Assembly (NCBI RefSeq): GCF_036346875.1
Contig: NZ_CP107852.1
Location: forward strand, 1,674,001 to 1,738,000
DNA from: Nocardia sp. NBC_00508
Lineage (GTDB): Bacteria; Actinomycetota; Actinomycetes; Mycobacteriales; Mycobacteriaceae
Length of the DNA: 64,000 nt
Reading direction: 5' to 3'
Shown: one piece after another, positions 1-9,450 of the stretch
Layout of the letters: every line of letters begins with the position of its first letter
How positions within the stretch are numbered: the first letter of the stretch is position 1
Translations under genes and position numbers: made by a program
The notes under the pieces: generated by a model
Seen by the model: the letters and a program-made list of their open reading frames with translations, nothing else
Told to the model about the DNA's origin: nothing
Database searches by the model: none

Positions 1-137
1 ATGGGCCCGCGGACGGAGACGTCGTGCCGGTGAGGGGTCGCGGTGGCATTCGTGATGATCCGGGTCAGTTCGCCGATGTCATCCGTCGTGACCAGATGCC
101 GGGAGGCAAGCGGAAAGCTGCGCGGCGGCTTCTCCAT
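1..137 (-). CDS. Partial 5' end of a probable AraC-type regulator
   Basis: An open frame runs leftward from an ATG at 135-137 off the left edge of the window, giving about 45 residues. The peptide begins MEKPPRSFPLASRHLVTTDD and continues with a stretch that includes a Pro-His-Arg triplet. It resembles the start of the ligand-binding domain of AraC-family regulators, where a Thr-Asp-Asp-like turn precedes a helix and a Pro-His-Arg/Arg-Leu strand. The family assignment is inference from a short fragment. It is divergent from the flavin oxygenase gene at 459, a common layout for a regulator and its target. It could be another protein type. Confidence 0.45.
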   Translation of the reverse strand, partial: MEKPPRSFPLASRHLVTTDDIGELTRIITNATATPHRHDVSVRGP

Positions 138-156
138 ATCTGTGGATCTTGATACC

Positions 157-204
157 ACCATATCGCTCCAGCCAAGCACGACAGCGTGGTGAGCGCAATA
201 TGGT
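157..204. promoter_or_regulatory. Imperfect inverted repeat in a divergent promoter region
   Basis: The 321-bp gap 138-458 lies between divergent genes and holds no convincing ORF. Within it ACCATATCGCTC (157-168) faces GAGCGCAATATGGT (191-204), an inverted repeat interrupted by two extra bases in the right arm. It could be an operator for the regulator at the left edge, but this is inference from position and symmetry only. Confidence 0.25.
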
Positions 205-458
205 CGATCGTTCGAAGCTGCTGAGTGAGGGTGCCAGGTAGGACTTATCCATTCTCTGCGCGAGATCCTCCGATTCCTGCGACGTCCAGTTGCATCTGTG
301 GCCCGATGCGAGGCGCGGACCTAGCGTCGCCCATAACGTGGCTGGCAGATAGACGACCACACCGCCCGCAAGCCCAGCGAGGCCGCCGGAGAGGGCGCAA
401 ACAGAATCATCGCCCCTCCGGAAGACCTGACCACCGTGCAGCTCTCAGGAGGCTGAGG

Positions 459-1661
459 ATGACCGCTACCGATAACCCGATCACACCTACGACCGATATC
501 ACCGAGACCCTGGTGTCTCGGATTCACGAGATCGGTCCGCTGCTCCTCGAGGGTGCGGTGACCGCGGACCGCGACCGGCGGCTACCGGATGCCACTGTTG
601 AGGCGCTGCGAGAGACGGGCGTGCGGGAGATCTCGACGCTGCAGAAGTACGGCGGCCATGAGGCGGGCGCTCGGACGCTCTTCGAGGTGGCACGTACGAT
701 CGGCTACTACGATCCCGCGGCTGCGTGGCTGACTGTCATCTCGAACGGATCGGTGCTCCTTACCAACCGGTGGCCGGAGGCGGCCGTCAACCGGGTATTC
801 GACGACGGTCCGGTCGGCATGGCATCGGTTTTCGCCAGCCCCCGAGCCTCGATCGTTCGTGATGGCGAGGGCTATCGCGTTAGTGGCAAGTGGCCCTTTG
901 CATCGAACATCCACCACTCGGACTGGGCAATCGGCGGCGCGCCGGTGTTGGAGTCCAATGGAGCGGCACCTACGTTCGGCTTCGCTCTGCTGAGCAGAGA
1001 GCAATACAGCATCGAGGACACGTGGTACGTGGTGGGCCTGCGCGGCACCGGGAGCAACACGTTGGTCGTCGAGGATCAGTGGGTACCGGCCGATCAGGTG
1101 ATTTCTGGCCGGCAACTCTTGGGGCAAGAGCTCGAAGCTGACCCACATGCGACGTTCGGGCTACGCCTTGCGCCGATGACGACAATGATCACCACCCTCA
1201 CGGCTCCAGCGCTCGGTGCCGCGCAGGCAGCGCTCGACTATGTGACCGAACAGGCCCAGCAACGGGGCATCGCCTACTCCGTCTACGCGAGGCAAATCGA
1301 TTCCCGCGCTTTCGTAAAGGACCTCTCACATGCGGCACTGAAGCTGGACACCGCGCTCCTGCACCTACGTCGTTCGGCGGATACGGTGGACGCGGCCGCC
1401 CACAACGCTCAGCCTCTTCCGGTCGAGCTCCGCGCCCGTTCGCGGGGCGATGTCGGAACAGCCACCCATGAGATCGCCGACGCAGTGAACGATCTCATGT
1501 GGGCTCACGGCACCGCCGCGTTTGCAGAGAGCGCTTTGATCAGCCGTTTGTGGCGCGACATCAACACAGCTGTTCGCCACGCTATGCTCGCTGCGAACAT
1601 CAATTTCGAGGTCTATGGCGGCGCGCTGCTCGGTGTCGACTATGCCATGGAGATGGTGTGA
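459..1661 (+). CDS. Acyl-CoA dehydrogenase-like flavin-dependent oxygenase
   Basis: A 400-residue protein with the acyl-CoA dehydrogenase fold. The C-terminal part has the Trp-Arg-Asp-x4-Arg-His pattern (near residues 365-373) typical of the Acyl-CoA_dh_2 domain in group D two-component flavin monooxygenases such as HsaA. Those enzymes use reduced flavin supplied by a separate reductase; no reductase gene is visible here. The open frame extends up to 225, but the ATG at 459 is preceded by CAGGAGG at 447-453 and starts where family similarity begins. It lies 139 bp upstream of a P450 gene on the same strand, so the two may act on one substrate. The substrate is unknown, and a true acyl-CoA dehydrogenase cannot be excluded. 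Confidence 0.8.
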   Translation: MTATDNPITPTTDITETLVSRIHEIGPLLLEGAVTADRDRRLPDATVEALRETGVREISTLQKYGGHEAGARTLFEVARTIGYYDPAAAWLTVISNGSVLLTNRWPEAAVNRVFDDGPVGMASVFASPRASIVRDGEGYRVSGKWPFASNIHHSDWAIGGAPVLESNGAAPTFGFALLSREQYSIEDTWYVVGLRGTGSNTLVVEDQWVPADQVISGRQLLGQELEADPHATFGLRLAPMTTMITTLTAPALGAAQAALDYVTEQAQQRGIAYSVYARQIDSRAFVKDLSHAALKLDTALLHLRRSADTVDAAAHNAQPLPVELRARSRGDVGTATHEIADAVNDLMWAHGTAAFAESALISRLWRDINTAVRHAMLAANINFEVYGGALLGVDYAMEMV

Positions 1662-1800
1662 ATTCAGCATTTTATGATCGCAGTATCGACCCGCCGGGTT
1701 GCGTGTTTGCCTGGATTTCATCACTGATATCCAATCGGCCTCTGCGAGCCGCCACCACGGAGACCGCGCTCGTGGAATTCCTATCCCAGCGTTCGGAGTC

Positions 1801-3063
1801 ATGCATTTGATTACGCCAAAGCCCACGTCCCAACCCTCATACACCGACGCAGGCCGGATTTCACCGGTCGACACAGTGGGCCCCCGAGTTCCGCTGTATA
1901 CCCACGAGTTCGCCACAGATCCACATCGGATCTACCGAGAGATGCGGAGTCAGTTCGGCTCACTCGTGCCGGTGTACCTGGCTCCCGACGTGCCTGCCAC
2001 TCTGGTGATCGGCTACCAACACGCCGTGAGGATTCTCAATGATCCCGAACGCTTTCCGGCCGACCCGCGTACTTGGCAGGAGGGCGTTCCGGCCGACTGC
2101 CCCATCCTTCCGATGTTGGAGTGGCGGCCGAATGCACTGCGTAGCGCAGGGGTCGAGCACACACGCTACCGGCAGGCCATCGCGGCGAGCATAGCCGAAA
2201 TAGATTTGCACACCCTCCGTTCCAGCGTAGAGCGCATCACCGTCGCGCTGATCAATAACTTCTGCACTGCCGGTGCTGCGGACCTGCTCGCTGAATACGC
2301 ATTCCCGCTGGCGTTCGATGTCCTGAACGTTTTGCTCGGTTGCCCGCCGGAACTCGGGCAGCGGGTCGCGACCGGATTGGCCGCGATCTTCGATGGCATC
2401 GAGGCCGAAAAGGGCAACATAATACTTGCCGAGGCGCTGCACGAACTGGTCACCCTCAAACGGGTCGAACCCGGGGACGACGTCACCACTCGGCTACTGC
2501 AGCACCCGGCCGGGCTCGATGACACGGAGATGGTCCACCAGTTGGTGATCCTCTACGGCGGCGGGATCGAACCGCCGCAGAATCTGATCGCCAACACGCT
2601 GCTGGTGATTCTTACTGACGAGCGATTTGCAGGCAACGTAATCGGTGGAGCCCAGTCGACACGCGATGCCCTCGACGAAGTGTTGTTCAGCGACCCGCCG
2701 ATGGCGAACCACTGCATCACCTACCCTCGCCAACCGATTCTGCTCGATGGAGTTTGGTTGCCTGCACACCAACCGGTCGTCATCAGCATGTCCGGCTGCA
2801 ACAACGACCCCGCGATCAGCGCGGGCGAATATGCAGGTAACCGATCGCATTTGGCATGGAGTATCGGTCCACACGCTTGCCCGGCCAGGTCCGCGGCATA
2901 CGTGATCGTTCAGGAAGCCATCGACCAACTGCTGGACGCACTCCCGGAGTTGAGCCTCGCCATGCCGGCCGACGAGCTGACGTGGCGGCCGGGGCCTTTC
3001 CACCGCGCTCTGACGGCCCTACCGGTCGCCTTCCCGAAGTCCCCACCACTGCACACGTTCTGA
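1801..3063 (+). CDS. Cytochrome P450, conservon-associated CYP157-like type lacking ExxR
   Basis: A 420-residue P450-fold protein. The heme-binding loop reads WSIGPHACPA with the cysteine ligand in place. The I helix reads GGGIEPPQN, keeping the acidic residue but replacing the usual threonine with proline. At the K helix, LDEVLFSDPP stands where P450s carry ExxR, so the arginine is absent. CYP157 proteins, found in the GTPase 'conservon' operons of streptomycetes, are known to lack ExxR, and the C-terminal ELTWRPGPFHRALTALPV stretch fits that group. No conservon partners (sensor kinase-like, roadblock, DUF742, GTPase) are nearby. The ATG at 1801 was chosen because homology starts soon after; its GGAG at 1795-1798 is unusually close. 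Confidence 0.85.
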   Translation: MHLITPKPTSQPSYTDAGRISPVDTVGPRVPLYTHEFATDPHRIYREMRSQFGSLVPVYLAPDVPATLVIGYQHAVRILNDPERFPADPRTWQEGVPADCPILPMLEWRPNALRSAGVEHTRYRQAIAASIAEIDLHTLRSSVERITVALINNFCTAGAADLLAEYAFPLAFDVLNVLLGCPPELGQRVATGLAAIFDGIEAEKGNIILAEALHELVTLKRVEPGDDVTTRLLQHPAGLDDTEMVHQLVILYGGGIEPPQNLIANTLLVILTDERFAGNVIGGAQSTRDALDEVLFSDPPMANHCITYPRQPILLDGVWLPAHQPVVISMSGCNNDPAISAGEYAGNRSHLAWSIGPHACPARSAAYVIVQEAIDQLLDALPELSLAMPADELTWRPGPFHRALTALPVAFPKSPPLHTF

Positions 3064-3410
3064 GTCCAGTGTTCCTAGTTCGTGGGGTAGCCAGGCGGTG
3101 GGGTCGGTGCGCAACAACTCGGCTACGAACCGACAATCCCGCTGAACTACTGGACTTGCCGAACACCGCCTGGCCTGTCGAGAGTAACCAGCATGCCTGC
3201 GCCGGTCATCGCCGCCGCACTGTCGCTCGCACCGCAGGACACTGGTCTCACCCCTCCGTGGACTTTCAGCAACAGACATACGCCCGCATCGGCATGAGAG
3301 CGCATTCGGAGGCAAGGCGGTTCACGGTTGAACCGGACCAGTCGGGTCAGCATTTTCCCGGGTCGGCCACAGCGACAGCTATTTTCAGCGCGTGTGGTAG
3401 AGATGGTCGC
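3064..3410. other. Intergenic region without a recognisable gene
   Basis: About 350 bp between the P450 and the zinc-ribbon gene. Frames on both strands show no family features and no ribosome binding site. I see no clear terminator or repeat. Confidence 0.5.
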
Positions 3411-3662
3411 ATGGTTACCGCGCACACGCCGCCACAGATCCCCCAGTGTGAGTTGTGTGGCGGCCCCCAGGTCGGCAATCTCCGCCTGGTCAGCCAGTAC
3501 CACGTCGGCATACACCCGAATTTTCGCACCCTATGGGCAAAGCCGCTGTCGGCATTGAACGCTGTCATGTGCCTGCGCTGTGGACATACGATGCTCTTCG
3601 CCGCCGAGCTCGCGAAGGTCCGGGAGGAGGCCGAGAAGCATCCGGAGCGGTTCACCTGGTGA
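3411..3662 (+). CDS. Small zinc-ribbon protein
   Basis: An 83-residue protein with two Cys-x2-Cys knuckles, CELC near residue 13 and CLRC near residue 54, about 40 residues apart. This is the arrangement of a zinc ribbon. It ends in a charged helix. The open frame begins further upstream at 2856, but that part overlaps the P450 gene and lacks homology-like character, so the ATG at 3411 is preferred. It may bind nucleic acid or a protein partner; no specific role can be assigned. Confidence 0.6.
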   Translation: MVTAHTPPQIPQCELCGGPQVGNLRLVSQYHVGIHPNFRTLWAKPLSALNAVMCLRCGHTMLFAAELAKVREEAEKHPERFTW

Positions 3663-3694
3663 TCATCACCAAGACTCGAATCCGGCCCGGGAAT

Positions 3695-4549
3695 CTATTC
3701 CGCCGCGTCAGAGGACCGTGATCCACCACGCTCCGGCGCTCTCGCCGTCATCCTGCGCAGGTATTCCGCCGGTGTGGTATCGGTGAACTGACGAAATTCT
3801 CGGTTGAGGTGTGACTGGTCCGCATAACCGCAGGCTGCCGCGATGTCGCGCAATCCGGCGTGCGGCTGCTCGTCGACGTGGCGGCGAGCTCTCTCGAACC
3901 GCAAGAGACGCGCCGCGGTTTTCGGAGTAACGCCGATCTGCTGGGTGAACTTCGCGATCAGATGTTTGTGGCTCCACCCCACCTCCTCGACGATCCGACC
4001 GATCGGCATGGTTCCCCCGGTCTTCCGCAGTAGCGTCCAGGCTCGGCTGACTTCAGGGGACGGGCGGCGGCCGGTGACCATCCGGTCGAGGAAAAAGGCA
4101 TCGAGAAGATCGAATCGGCCGCGCCAGGTCGCCTGGTCCCGAATCCGCTCGGCCAGGTCATGAGCACGGGATCCGACGACCTCACCGAGGTCCACCAGTT
4201 GTCCGCGGAACTCGATGCCGGGTGTATCGAGCAGTGTGTAGGCGGCAAGCGGATCGACCGACAGCTCGATATAGGACGGAGCGCACGTGCCGTCGATCGG
4301 AATCCGCGATGGACGCGACCCGATCAGGAATTCCGGTGGCCGGCTCCGGGAATCGACCAGCTTGAAAACCAATTGAACTACGGCAGCCGCGGGTAGAACG
4401 AAGTTTCCGCGCGGCGTGGCGGTCACCGGGTGGCCACCGTAGGCCCGCACCATCGACCGTAACCGCGGATGCGGGGCACCGATCACCGTCGTCGTCCGGA
4501 TTTCCTCGTGCGCCTGGCCACGGACATTGTCATGCCGGTCAGCTATCAC
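3695..4549 (-). CDS. AraC-family transcriptional regulator
   Basis: A 284-residue protein with an N-terminal sensing region (about 20-170) and a C-terminal double helix-turn-helix (about 180-270). The second HTH reads DIAAACGYADQSHLNREFRQ and is followed by a TPAEYLR segment, the AraC/XylS signature. The N-terminal part resembles that of regulators whose effector is unknown. It is 128 bp downstream of the thioesterase gene on the same strand and may share its transcript. The ligand and targets are not visible. Confidence 0.88.
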   Translation of the reverse strand: MIADRHDNVRGQAHEEIRTTTVIGAPHPRLRSMVRAYGGHPVTATPRGNFVLPAAAVVQLVFKLVDSRSRPPEFLIGSRPSRIPIDGTCAPSYIELSVDPLAAYTLLDTPGIEFRGQLVDLGEVVGSRAHDLAERIRDQATWRGRFDLLDAFFLDRMVTGRRPSPEVSRAWTLLRKTGGTMPIGRIVEEVGWSHKHLIAKFTQQIGVTPKTAARLLRFERARRHVDEQPHAGLRDIAAACGYADQSHLNREFRQFTDTTPAEYLRRMTARAPERGGSRSSDAAE

Positions 4550-4677
4550 TACACGTCACCTTGATCGTCGTGCACTACATGCCGACCGCGGTAGCGACTC
4601 GGCTAGCTTCGCATCGGATGTCAGGTTCACCGAGTATCGCGAGCCGGGTGCCCGCGGAGCAAGGGCAGGAGTCGAAC

Positions 4678-5130
4678 TCAGACGGCCGTGACGCCGAACG
4701 GGATCACCTTCGCGGTCGCGGTCGCGACGGCGAGCACCGTTCCCTGGGAGTCGGCCAGCGATGCTTCGACACGCACGATGTCCCCGTTGCGGTGCACGAT
4801 GCGCCCCCGGCCGATGAGACGCCCCGGAACAACGGGTTCGAGAAAGTTGACGTTCAAGTCGAGGGTGGACTGGAACTCGTCGGGTCCCAGTGTGGCCAGC
4901 ACACACGGGCCGATGGTGTCGTACAGCATCGCTGCCAGGAAGGCGCCGAGCACGTTGCCCATCGGATTCACGAAATCGTCGGTCGCCGTGAACGCCAGCT
5001 CGATCGTGCCTGCTTCGGGATCGGCGTCGATGAACTCCAGCCCGAGCGTCGCCGCAGCCGGAGGCATGGGCGCGTCGCCGCGCATCGCGGTCCAGAACGG
5101 TCCCGAGCGGTCGTTGTCGGACAACATCAC
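4678..5130 (-). CDS. PaaI-type hotdog-fold thioesterase
   Basis: A 150-residue single hotdog domain. It has the NPMGNVLGAFLAAMLYDTIG segment, where the usual Gly-Gly-x2 of PaaI/acyl-CoA thioesterases is represented by Gly-Asn-x-Leu-Gly, followed by an LDLNVNFLEPV strand and a VEASLADSQGTVLAVATATA C-terminal strand. These proteins hydrolyse acyl-CoA thioesters in the cytoplasm. The start may be either of two consecutive ATG codons. The gene is followed by the AraC regulator. The acyl substrate is unknown. Confidence 0.82.
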   Translation of the reverse strand: MMLSDNDRSGPFWTAMRGDAPMPPAAATLGLEFIDADPEAGTIELAFTATDDFVNPMGNVLGAFLAAMLYDTIGPCVLATLGPDEFQSTLDLNVNFLEPVVPGRLIGRGRIVHRNGDIVRVEASLADSQGTVLAVATATAKVIPFGVTAV

Positions 5131-5596
5131 TCCTTTTCTCGGCGAAATGGCTTCTTCCGCAATGACTTCGCTCGCATTCGGACGGATGTCCCACCGGAAT
5201 TCGCAGGACGTTCGATGCGCGGATACCAGGGCGGCAACAACTACGTCCGGAAGGTATCAACTCGGAGGCACCGTGTCTTGAATGTTCTTTACCTGCGATA
5301 CGTCGCCGTCGATGCGCAGGGCGGCGGCGCTCCGATCCGTTTCCGCCTGCACCGGCGCACCCGCATTACCTGGCGTCGACGGCGGCGCCGCGCACCACGT
5401 GCGCGTAGTGCGCGAGTGAAAATTCTTCAAGACGGCGCCGGTTGCGTCTTCTACTCTCGACCGAGCAATCACCCGAGCCGAGCAGTGACAGATGTCGAAC
5501 GACAAGACCTTCCCTCGATTCGGTCACATCGAAACCTGTTCGACCACAGGTCATGCTCGCTCGGCACAAGGACATCTCGCTGACGATCGGATCGCG
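5131..5596. other. Intergenic region between divergent genes
   Basis: About 465 bp between the thioesterase start and the membrane-protein start. It should hold both promoters. ORFs here lack family features, and I see no strong repeat or hairpin. Confidence 0.45.
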
Positions 5597-6277
5597 ATGC
5601 CGCACTCGGAGCCTCACTACGTCGGACAACCACCGTACGGCGATGCACTGCCCGTGGGCAGATCCAGCAGACGCCGCGCCGTCCGGCTGGCACTGCTGCT
5701 CAGCGGTGGGGTGCTCGCCTGCCTCGGCGGCTACGTCGCGATCCTCTTGCTGACCGTCGGCACGTTTCCTTGGACGCAGGGGACCTACACCACCGAAGGT
5801 GCCGCGCCGTGTGAACTCGTCGACGGTTCGGTGTTGCGACGGTGGACCGGCGTCGATTCGACGTCGCGGGATAATTCGGTCGGTTCCACCCACGCGTGCA
5901 AGGCATCGAGCGGTACGGGCGATTCGCCCGGTTCGGCGAGCATCGAGATCTCGGTCAGAGTCACGCGCACCGACCGCGAAGCAAGCTTCGGCTGGTCGGA
6001 TACCAAGAACTTCTGGTTGTCGACGGTGCGCGATGAGAGGAGCACCACCGCCGGTGACCTGCCGAATCTAGGACAGGACGCGTTCTTCGTGCGCCGGGTC
6101 ATCGGCAGCGGCTGGGTCGACTATCGACTCAGCGTCCTGGACGCGAACCTCACCCTCGACGTGAACACACGAGTCGAATTCCACAACGATGTCGGCGCGA
6201 GCGCCGACGACATGAACGACATCCAGGCGATCAGCGAGCAACACGCGCGTCGGGCGCTCGATCAGCTCCGACGCTGA
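5597..6277 (+). CDS. Single-pass membrane protein with an extracytoplasmic domain
   Basis: A 226-residue protein. Residues 1-28 are cytoplasmic and end in RSSRRRAVR, and one hydrophobic segment follows (about 30-53). The rest is polar with two cysteines (near 72 and 100) that could form a disulfide outside the membrane. This layout, with a CELVD segment after the membrane span, resembles actinobacterial DUF3558-like exported proteins, but I cannot name the family. The frame is open from 5492; the ATG at 5597 places the positive residues directly before the membrane segment. The function is unknown. Confidence 0.65.
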   Translation: MPHSEPHYVGQPPYGDALPVGRSSRRRAVRLALLLSGGVLACLGGYVAILLLTVGTFPWTQGTYTTEGAAPCELVDGSVLRRWTGVDSTSRDNSVGSTHACKASSGTGDSPGSASIEISVRVTRTDREASFGWSDTKNFWLSTVRDERSTTAGDLPNLGQDAFFVRRVIGSGWVDYRLSVLDANLTLDVNTRVEFHNDVGASADDMNDIQAISEQHARRALDQLRR

Positions 6278-6771
6278 CTCGGATCGGACGCTCGGCCCTG
6301 CGACGACCGGCGCGCGGAATCGGCGGAGTTCTACCGCATCGCCGGTGCGGACGCGGACCATCGCCCCGTGCGCTGCACAGCTCGCTGCCGGCCATTGTCT
6401 ATTCGCTGGCCCGACGGGTGCCGTATATCCGTGCGGCGCAAGGACGACGGGACAGTCCACCGCCCTGAGCTGATATTTGCCAGCGGCCAGTTGGAATTCC
6501 CCGCCGACGGCCACTTAGCGGGGCGTCATGTGGCCGTCATGGCGAACCGACAGCAATCCAGTGAGACTGCTGGCGGACGACCGCATGCGGCAATGCAGTC
6601 CGTTGCAAGAGCCGAGTTTTCGCCCTGCGCGAAAAGAGATGGGGGATCGCTCCGCATTACGTGGTCGCTTACCTCTGGGTAATCAACCGACCCAGGGGTA
6701 CGTGCTTGCCCGGGACGGCGGGATGGATGAGGTTGAGGTGGACAAGTTTTCGATCTTCAGGAGGCGGGCTC
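6278..6771. other. Intergenic region without a recognisable gene
   Basis: Nearly 500 bp between the membrane protein and the reductase. Short ORFs exist on both strands but none shows domain features or a good ribosome binding site. It probably carries the promoter of the reductase. Confidence 0.45.
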
Positions 6772-7635
6772 ATGGCGACGCAGACGTCGGTGACGGTGTT
6801 GGGGCTGGGAAGCATGGGGCGGGCCGTGGCGTCTGCCCTGCTCGCCGGCGGTCGGACGGTGACTGTGTGGAACCGGACACCCGGCAGGGACAGCGGGCTG
6901 GTCGCGGCAGGCGCGCGCGGTGTGTCCGATGTTGCCGACGCTGTAGCGGCCAGTCCGGTAGTGATCACCCTCTTGCTCGATCAGGCATCGGTACACGCGA
7001 CCCTCGACCCGATCGTGCAATCCTTGACAGGTCGCCGGCTGGTCAATCTGACCAGCACAACTCCCGACGAGGCTCGCGAATTGGCTTCCTGGGCAAGTCG
7101 ACACGGCATCGATCTGCTCGACGGCGGCATCATGGTGCCCCCGCACCTGATCGGCCGACCCGGAGCCTCCGTGCTGTACAGCGGCTCGCGCACGGCATTC
7201 GGCGAGAACCGCGCGATGCTGGAACTGCTGGGTAATGCGGAGTATTTCGGCGCAGACGCCGGTGTGGCGTCGGCCTACGATTTCGCGTTGCTATCGGCGA
7301 TGTACGGGATGTTCGGCGGGTTCTTCCACGGGGCTGCGCTGGCTCGGTCGGCCGGTATCTCGGCGCGGCAGTACAGCGAGCGCGCCGCTTCGCTCGTGAC
7401 GGCCATGACGCGGTCGCTTTCAGCGCACGGTGAGCTGATCGACGCAGGCGATTACCGCACAGACATGCAGAACATTGCTCTGCACAAGGCAGCGGTCGAC
7501 GCGATCCTCCGCGCCACCATCGATGCCGGGCTCGCACCCGACCTGCTCACCCCCTTCAAGGCCCTCATCGACAGGCAGGTCTCCGCCGGACACGGCAAAC
7601 TCTCGCTGTCACGGACCATCGAGGAGATCGGCTGA
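6772..7635 (+). CDS. NAD(P)-binding dehydrogenase of the imine reductase / beta-hydroxyacid dehydrogenase type
   Basis: A 287-residue protein with an N-terminal Rossmann domain bearing GLGSMGRAVA near residues 11-20 and a WNRTP loop after beta-2, which suggests NADPH preference. The C-terminal helical domain (about 165-287) resembles imine reductases, which lack the catalytic lysine of beta-hydroxyacid dehydrogenases. The frame extends to 6661, but the ATG at 6772 follows CAGGAGGC at 6758-6765. It stands alone, followed after 132 bp by the insertion sequence. The substrate is unknown. Confidence 0.85.
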   Translation: MATQTSVTVLGLGSMGRAVASALLAGGRTVTVWNRTPGRDSGLVAAGARGVSDVADAVAASPVVITLLLDQASVHATLDPIVQSLTGRRLVNLTSTTPDEARELASWASRHGIDLLDGGIMVPPHLIGRPGASVLYSGSRTAFGENRAMLELLGNAEYFGADAGVASAYDFALLSAMYGMFGGFFHGAALARSAGISARQYSERAASLVTAMTRSLSAHGELIDAGDYRTDMQNIALHKAAVDAILRATIDAGLAPDLLTPFKALIDRQVSAGHGKLSLSRTIEEIG

Positions 7636-7759
7636 ACGGCCGGCGATCGCTCAGACGGGCTGACAGCACCAACACTCAGCACAGCATTTTCGGCAGTACC
7701 GGATGTTCGGGTGGGATGCTGGTGGTGTGCCATTGGGCGGCAACTGGCCGCACGCGGGG

Positions 7760-7767
7760 AGTTTCCG
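7760..7767. repeat. Left copy of the 8-bp target site duplication
   Basis: AGTTTCCG lies directly outside the left inverted repeat of the insertion sequence and is repeated exactly at 10527-10534. ISL3 elements make 8-bp duplications. Confidence 0.9.
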
Positions 7768-7791
7768 GGCTCTGGCGCACTTTCGATGATC
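7768..7791 (+). repeat. Left terminal inverted repeat of the ISL3 element
   Basis: A 24-bp end starting GGCTCTGG; it matches the right end (10503-10526) at 22 of 24 positions in inverted orientation. Confidence 0.93.
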
Positions 7792-7844
7792 TTGGGCTCA
7801 CCGATAGTGTTGGGGGACAATGGATTGGGCTATAGATCCTGTCC

Positions 7845-9450
7845 GTGGTTGTCGATGGTGCCGCAGATGCTCTGCTTCGGTTGCTGTTCCCGCATTGGTC
7901 GCAGGTCCGCGTCAGCGGTGTGACCGCGTCGCGGATGACGGTTCGGTTCGAGGTGGCCGCAGCCTCGTCGATAGCGGTCTGCCCGCTGTGTGATGTGGCC
8001 TCGATGCGGGTTCATAGTCGCTATCGGCGGCGGCTGACCGACCATGCCGTGGGCGGTCGCGCCGTGGAGATCCGACTGCAGGTCCGCCGGTTCCGATGCA
8101 CCAACCCGAAATGCTTGCGCAGGATTTTCGCCGAACAGTTCCCCGGCCTGACCGAACGCTATCAGCGCCGCAGCTCGATGCTGACCAGGCTGTTGACCGG
8201 GATCGGCTTTGCTCTCGGTGGCCGTGCCGGCGCGCGGATGACCCGGCTGCTGGCAGCCGAGGCGTCGCGGTCGACCCTGCTGCGGCTGGTGCGTTCCGTG
8301 CCGGTGCCGCCCCCCGAGGAGCTCATCGAAGTCGGAGTGGACGACTTCGCGATGCGGCGCGGCCACGTCTACGGCACCGTGATCATCGACATGGCCACCC
8401 ACCGCCCGGTCGACCTGCTCGATGATCGTGACGCCGACACCGTCGCCACCTGGCTTCGCCGGCATCCCGGCATCCGCGTCGTCTGCCGAGACCGCGGCAG
8501 CGCCTATGCCGAAGGCGCCCGTCAGGGCGCCCCGCAGGCGATCCAGGTCGCCGACCGCTGGCACCTGCTGCGCAACCTGACCTCTGCGGTCGACCGGGTC
8601 GTGCGATCCCACCGCAAATGCCTGCGCCAACCTGCCGAACCGGCGAGCGCAACCAGGCCGGTGGCGCCCAGCCCACCGTTGGAACGGATGTCGCAGACAT
8701 CGCAGGTGCGTGAGCAGAACACGCGAGGACGGCACGCGGAGATCCATACCCTGCTCGGCGACGGTGTGGGCATCACGAGGATCAGCCAGATGCTGAACCT
8801 GGACCGCAAGACCGTGCGTCGCTATGCCCGCGCGGCCGAGCCCGAACAGCTGCTCACCGAGGTCGGCCGACGCGGCAGCGACCTGGACGAGCACATCCCA
8901 TACCTGGCGAAACGTTGGGAGCAAGGTTGTGACAACGCCGCAACGCTGCACCACGAGATCCGCGAACGTGGCTACCGTGGTTCTCCCCGGACCCTGCGGC
9001 GCTGTTGCAGGATTGGCGGATCACCAGCCCGCCGCCGATCATCACGGTCCACACACCGCCGAAGCCGCGGCAGGTCACCGGCTGGATCATGCGTCCGGAC
9101 ACAAGCTCACCGACGAGGACAAGACCGAACTACGCCGTGTTCTCGACCGCTGCGCCACCCTGCGTCAGGTCGACCAGCTCGTCAGCGACTTCGCCGGCAT
9201 GACCCGCCACCGACAAGGCCGGCACCTCGACACCTGGATTGTGCAAGCCACATCGAGCGGTATCCCGGCGATCGCGGGTTTCGCCGACGGACTGCTCAAG
9301 GACTACGACGCGGTCCGCAACGGCCTCACCCTCGAACACAGCAGCGGCGCCGTCGAAGGCAACGTCAACCGCATCAAAATGATCAAAAGAACCATGTACG
9401 GCCGCGCCAACTTCGACCTGCTCCGTCGCCGCGTCCTGCTCGCCGATTGA
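7845..9450 (+). pseudogene. ISL3-family transposase, disrupted by two frameshifts
   Basis: The N-terminal part has a zinc-finger-like segment (Cys-Pro-Leu-Cys and later Cys-x4-Cys), followed by the ISL3 DDE core beginning at EVGVDDFAMRRGHVYGTVII. An inserted helix-turn-helix segment (DGVGITRISQMLNLDRKTVR) follows. Around 9003-9010 homology leaves this frame for the +2 frame (LQDWRITSPPPIITVHTPP, to about 9095) and then moves to a third frame (HKLTDEDKTELRRVL) that runs to the stop at 9448-9450, including the conserved SSGAVEGNVNRIKMIKRTMY end. Each shift fits loss of one base. The GTG at 7845 is the likely start. As written the gene cannot make a full transposase; sequencing error or recoding are alternatives. 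Confidence 0.85.

Noticed and set aside
79..360. A 93-residue minus-strand frame at the left edge
   Set aside because: It has no domain features and overlaps the better-supported regulator fragment (1-137) in another frame.
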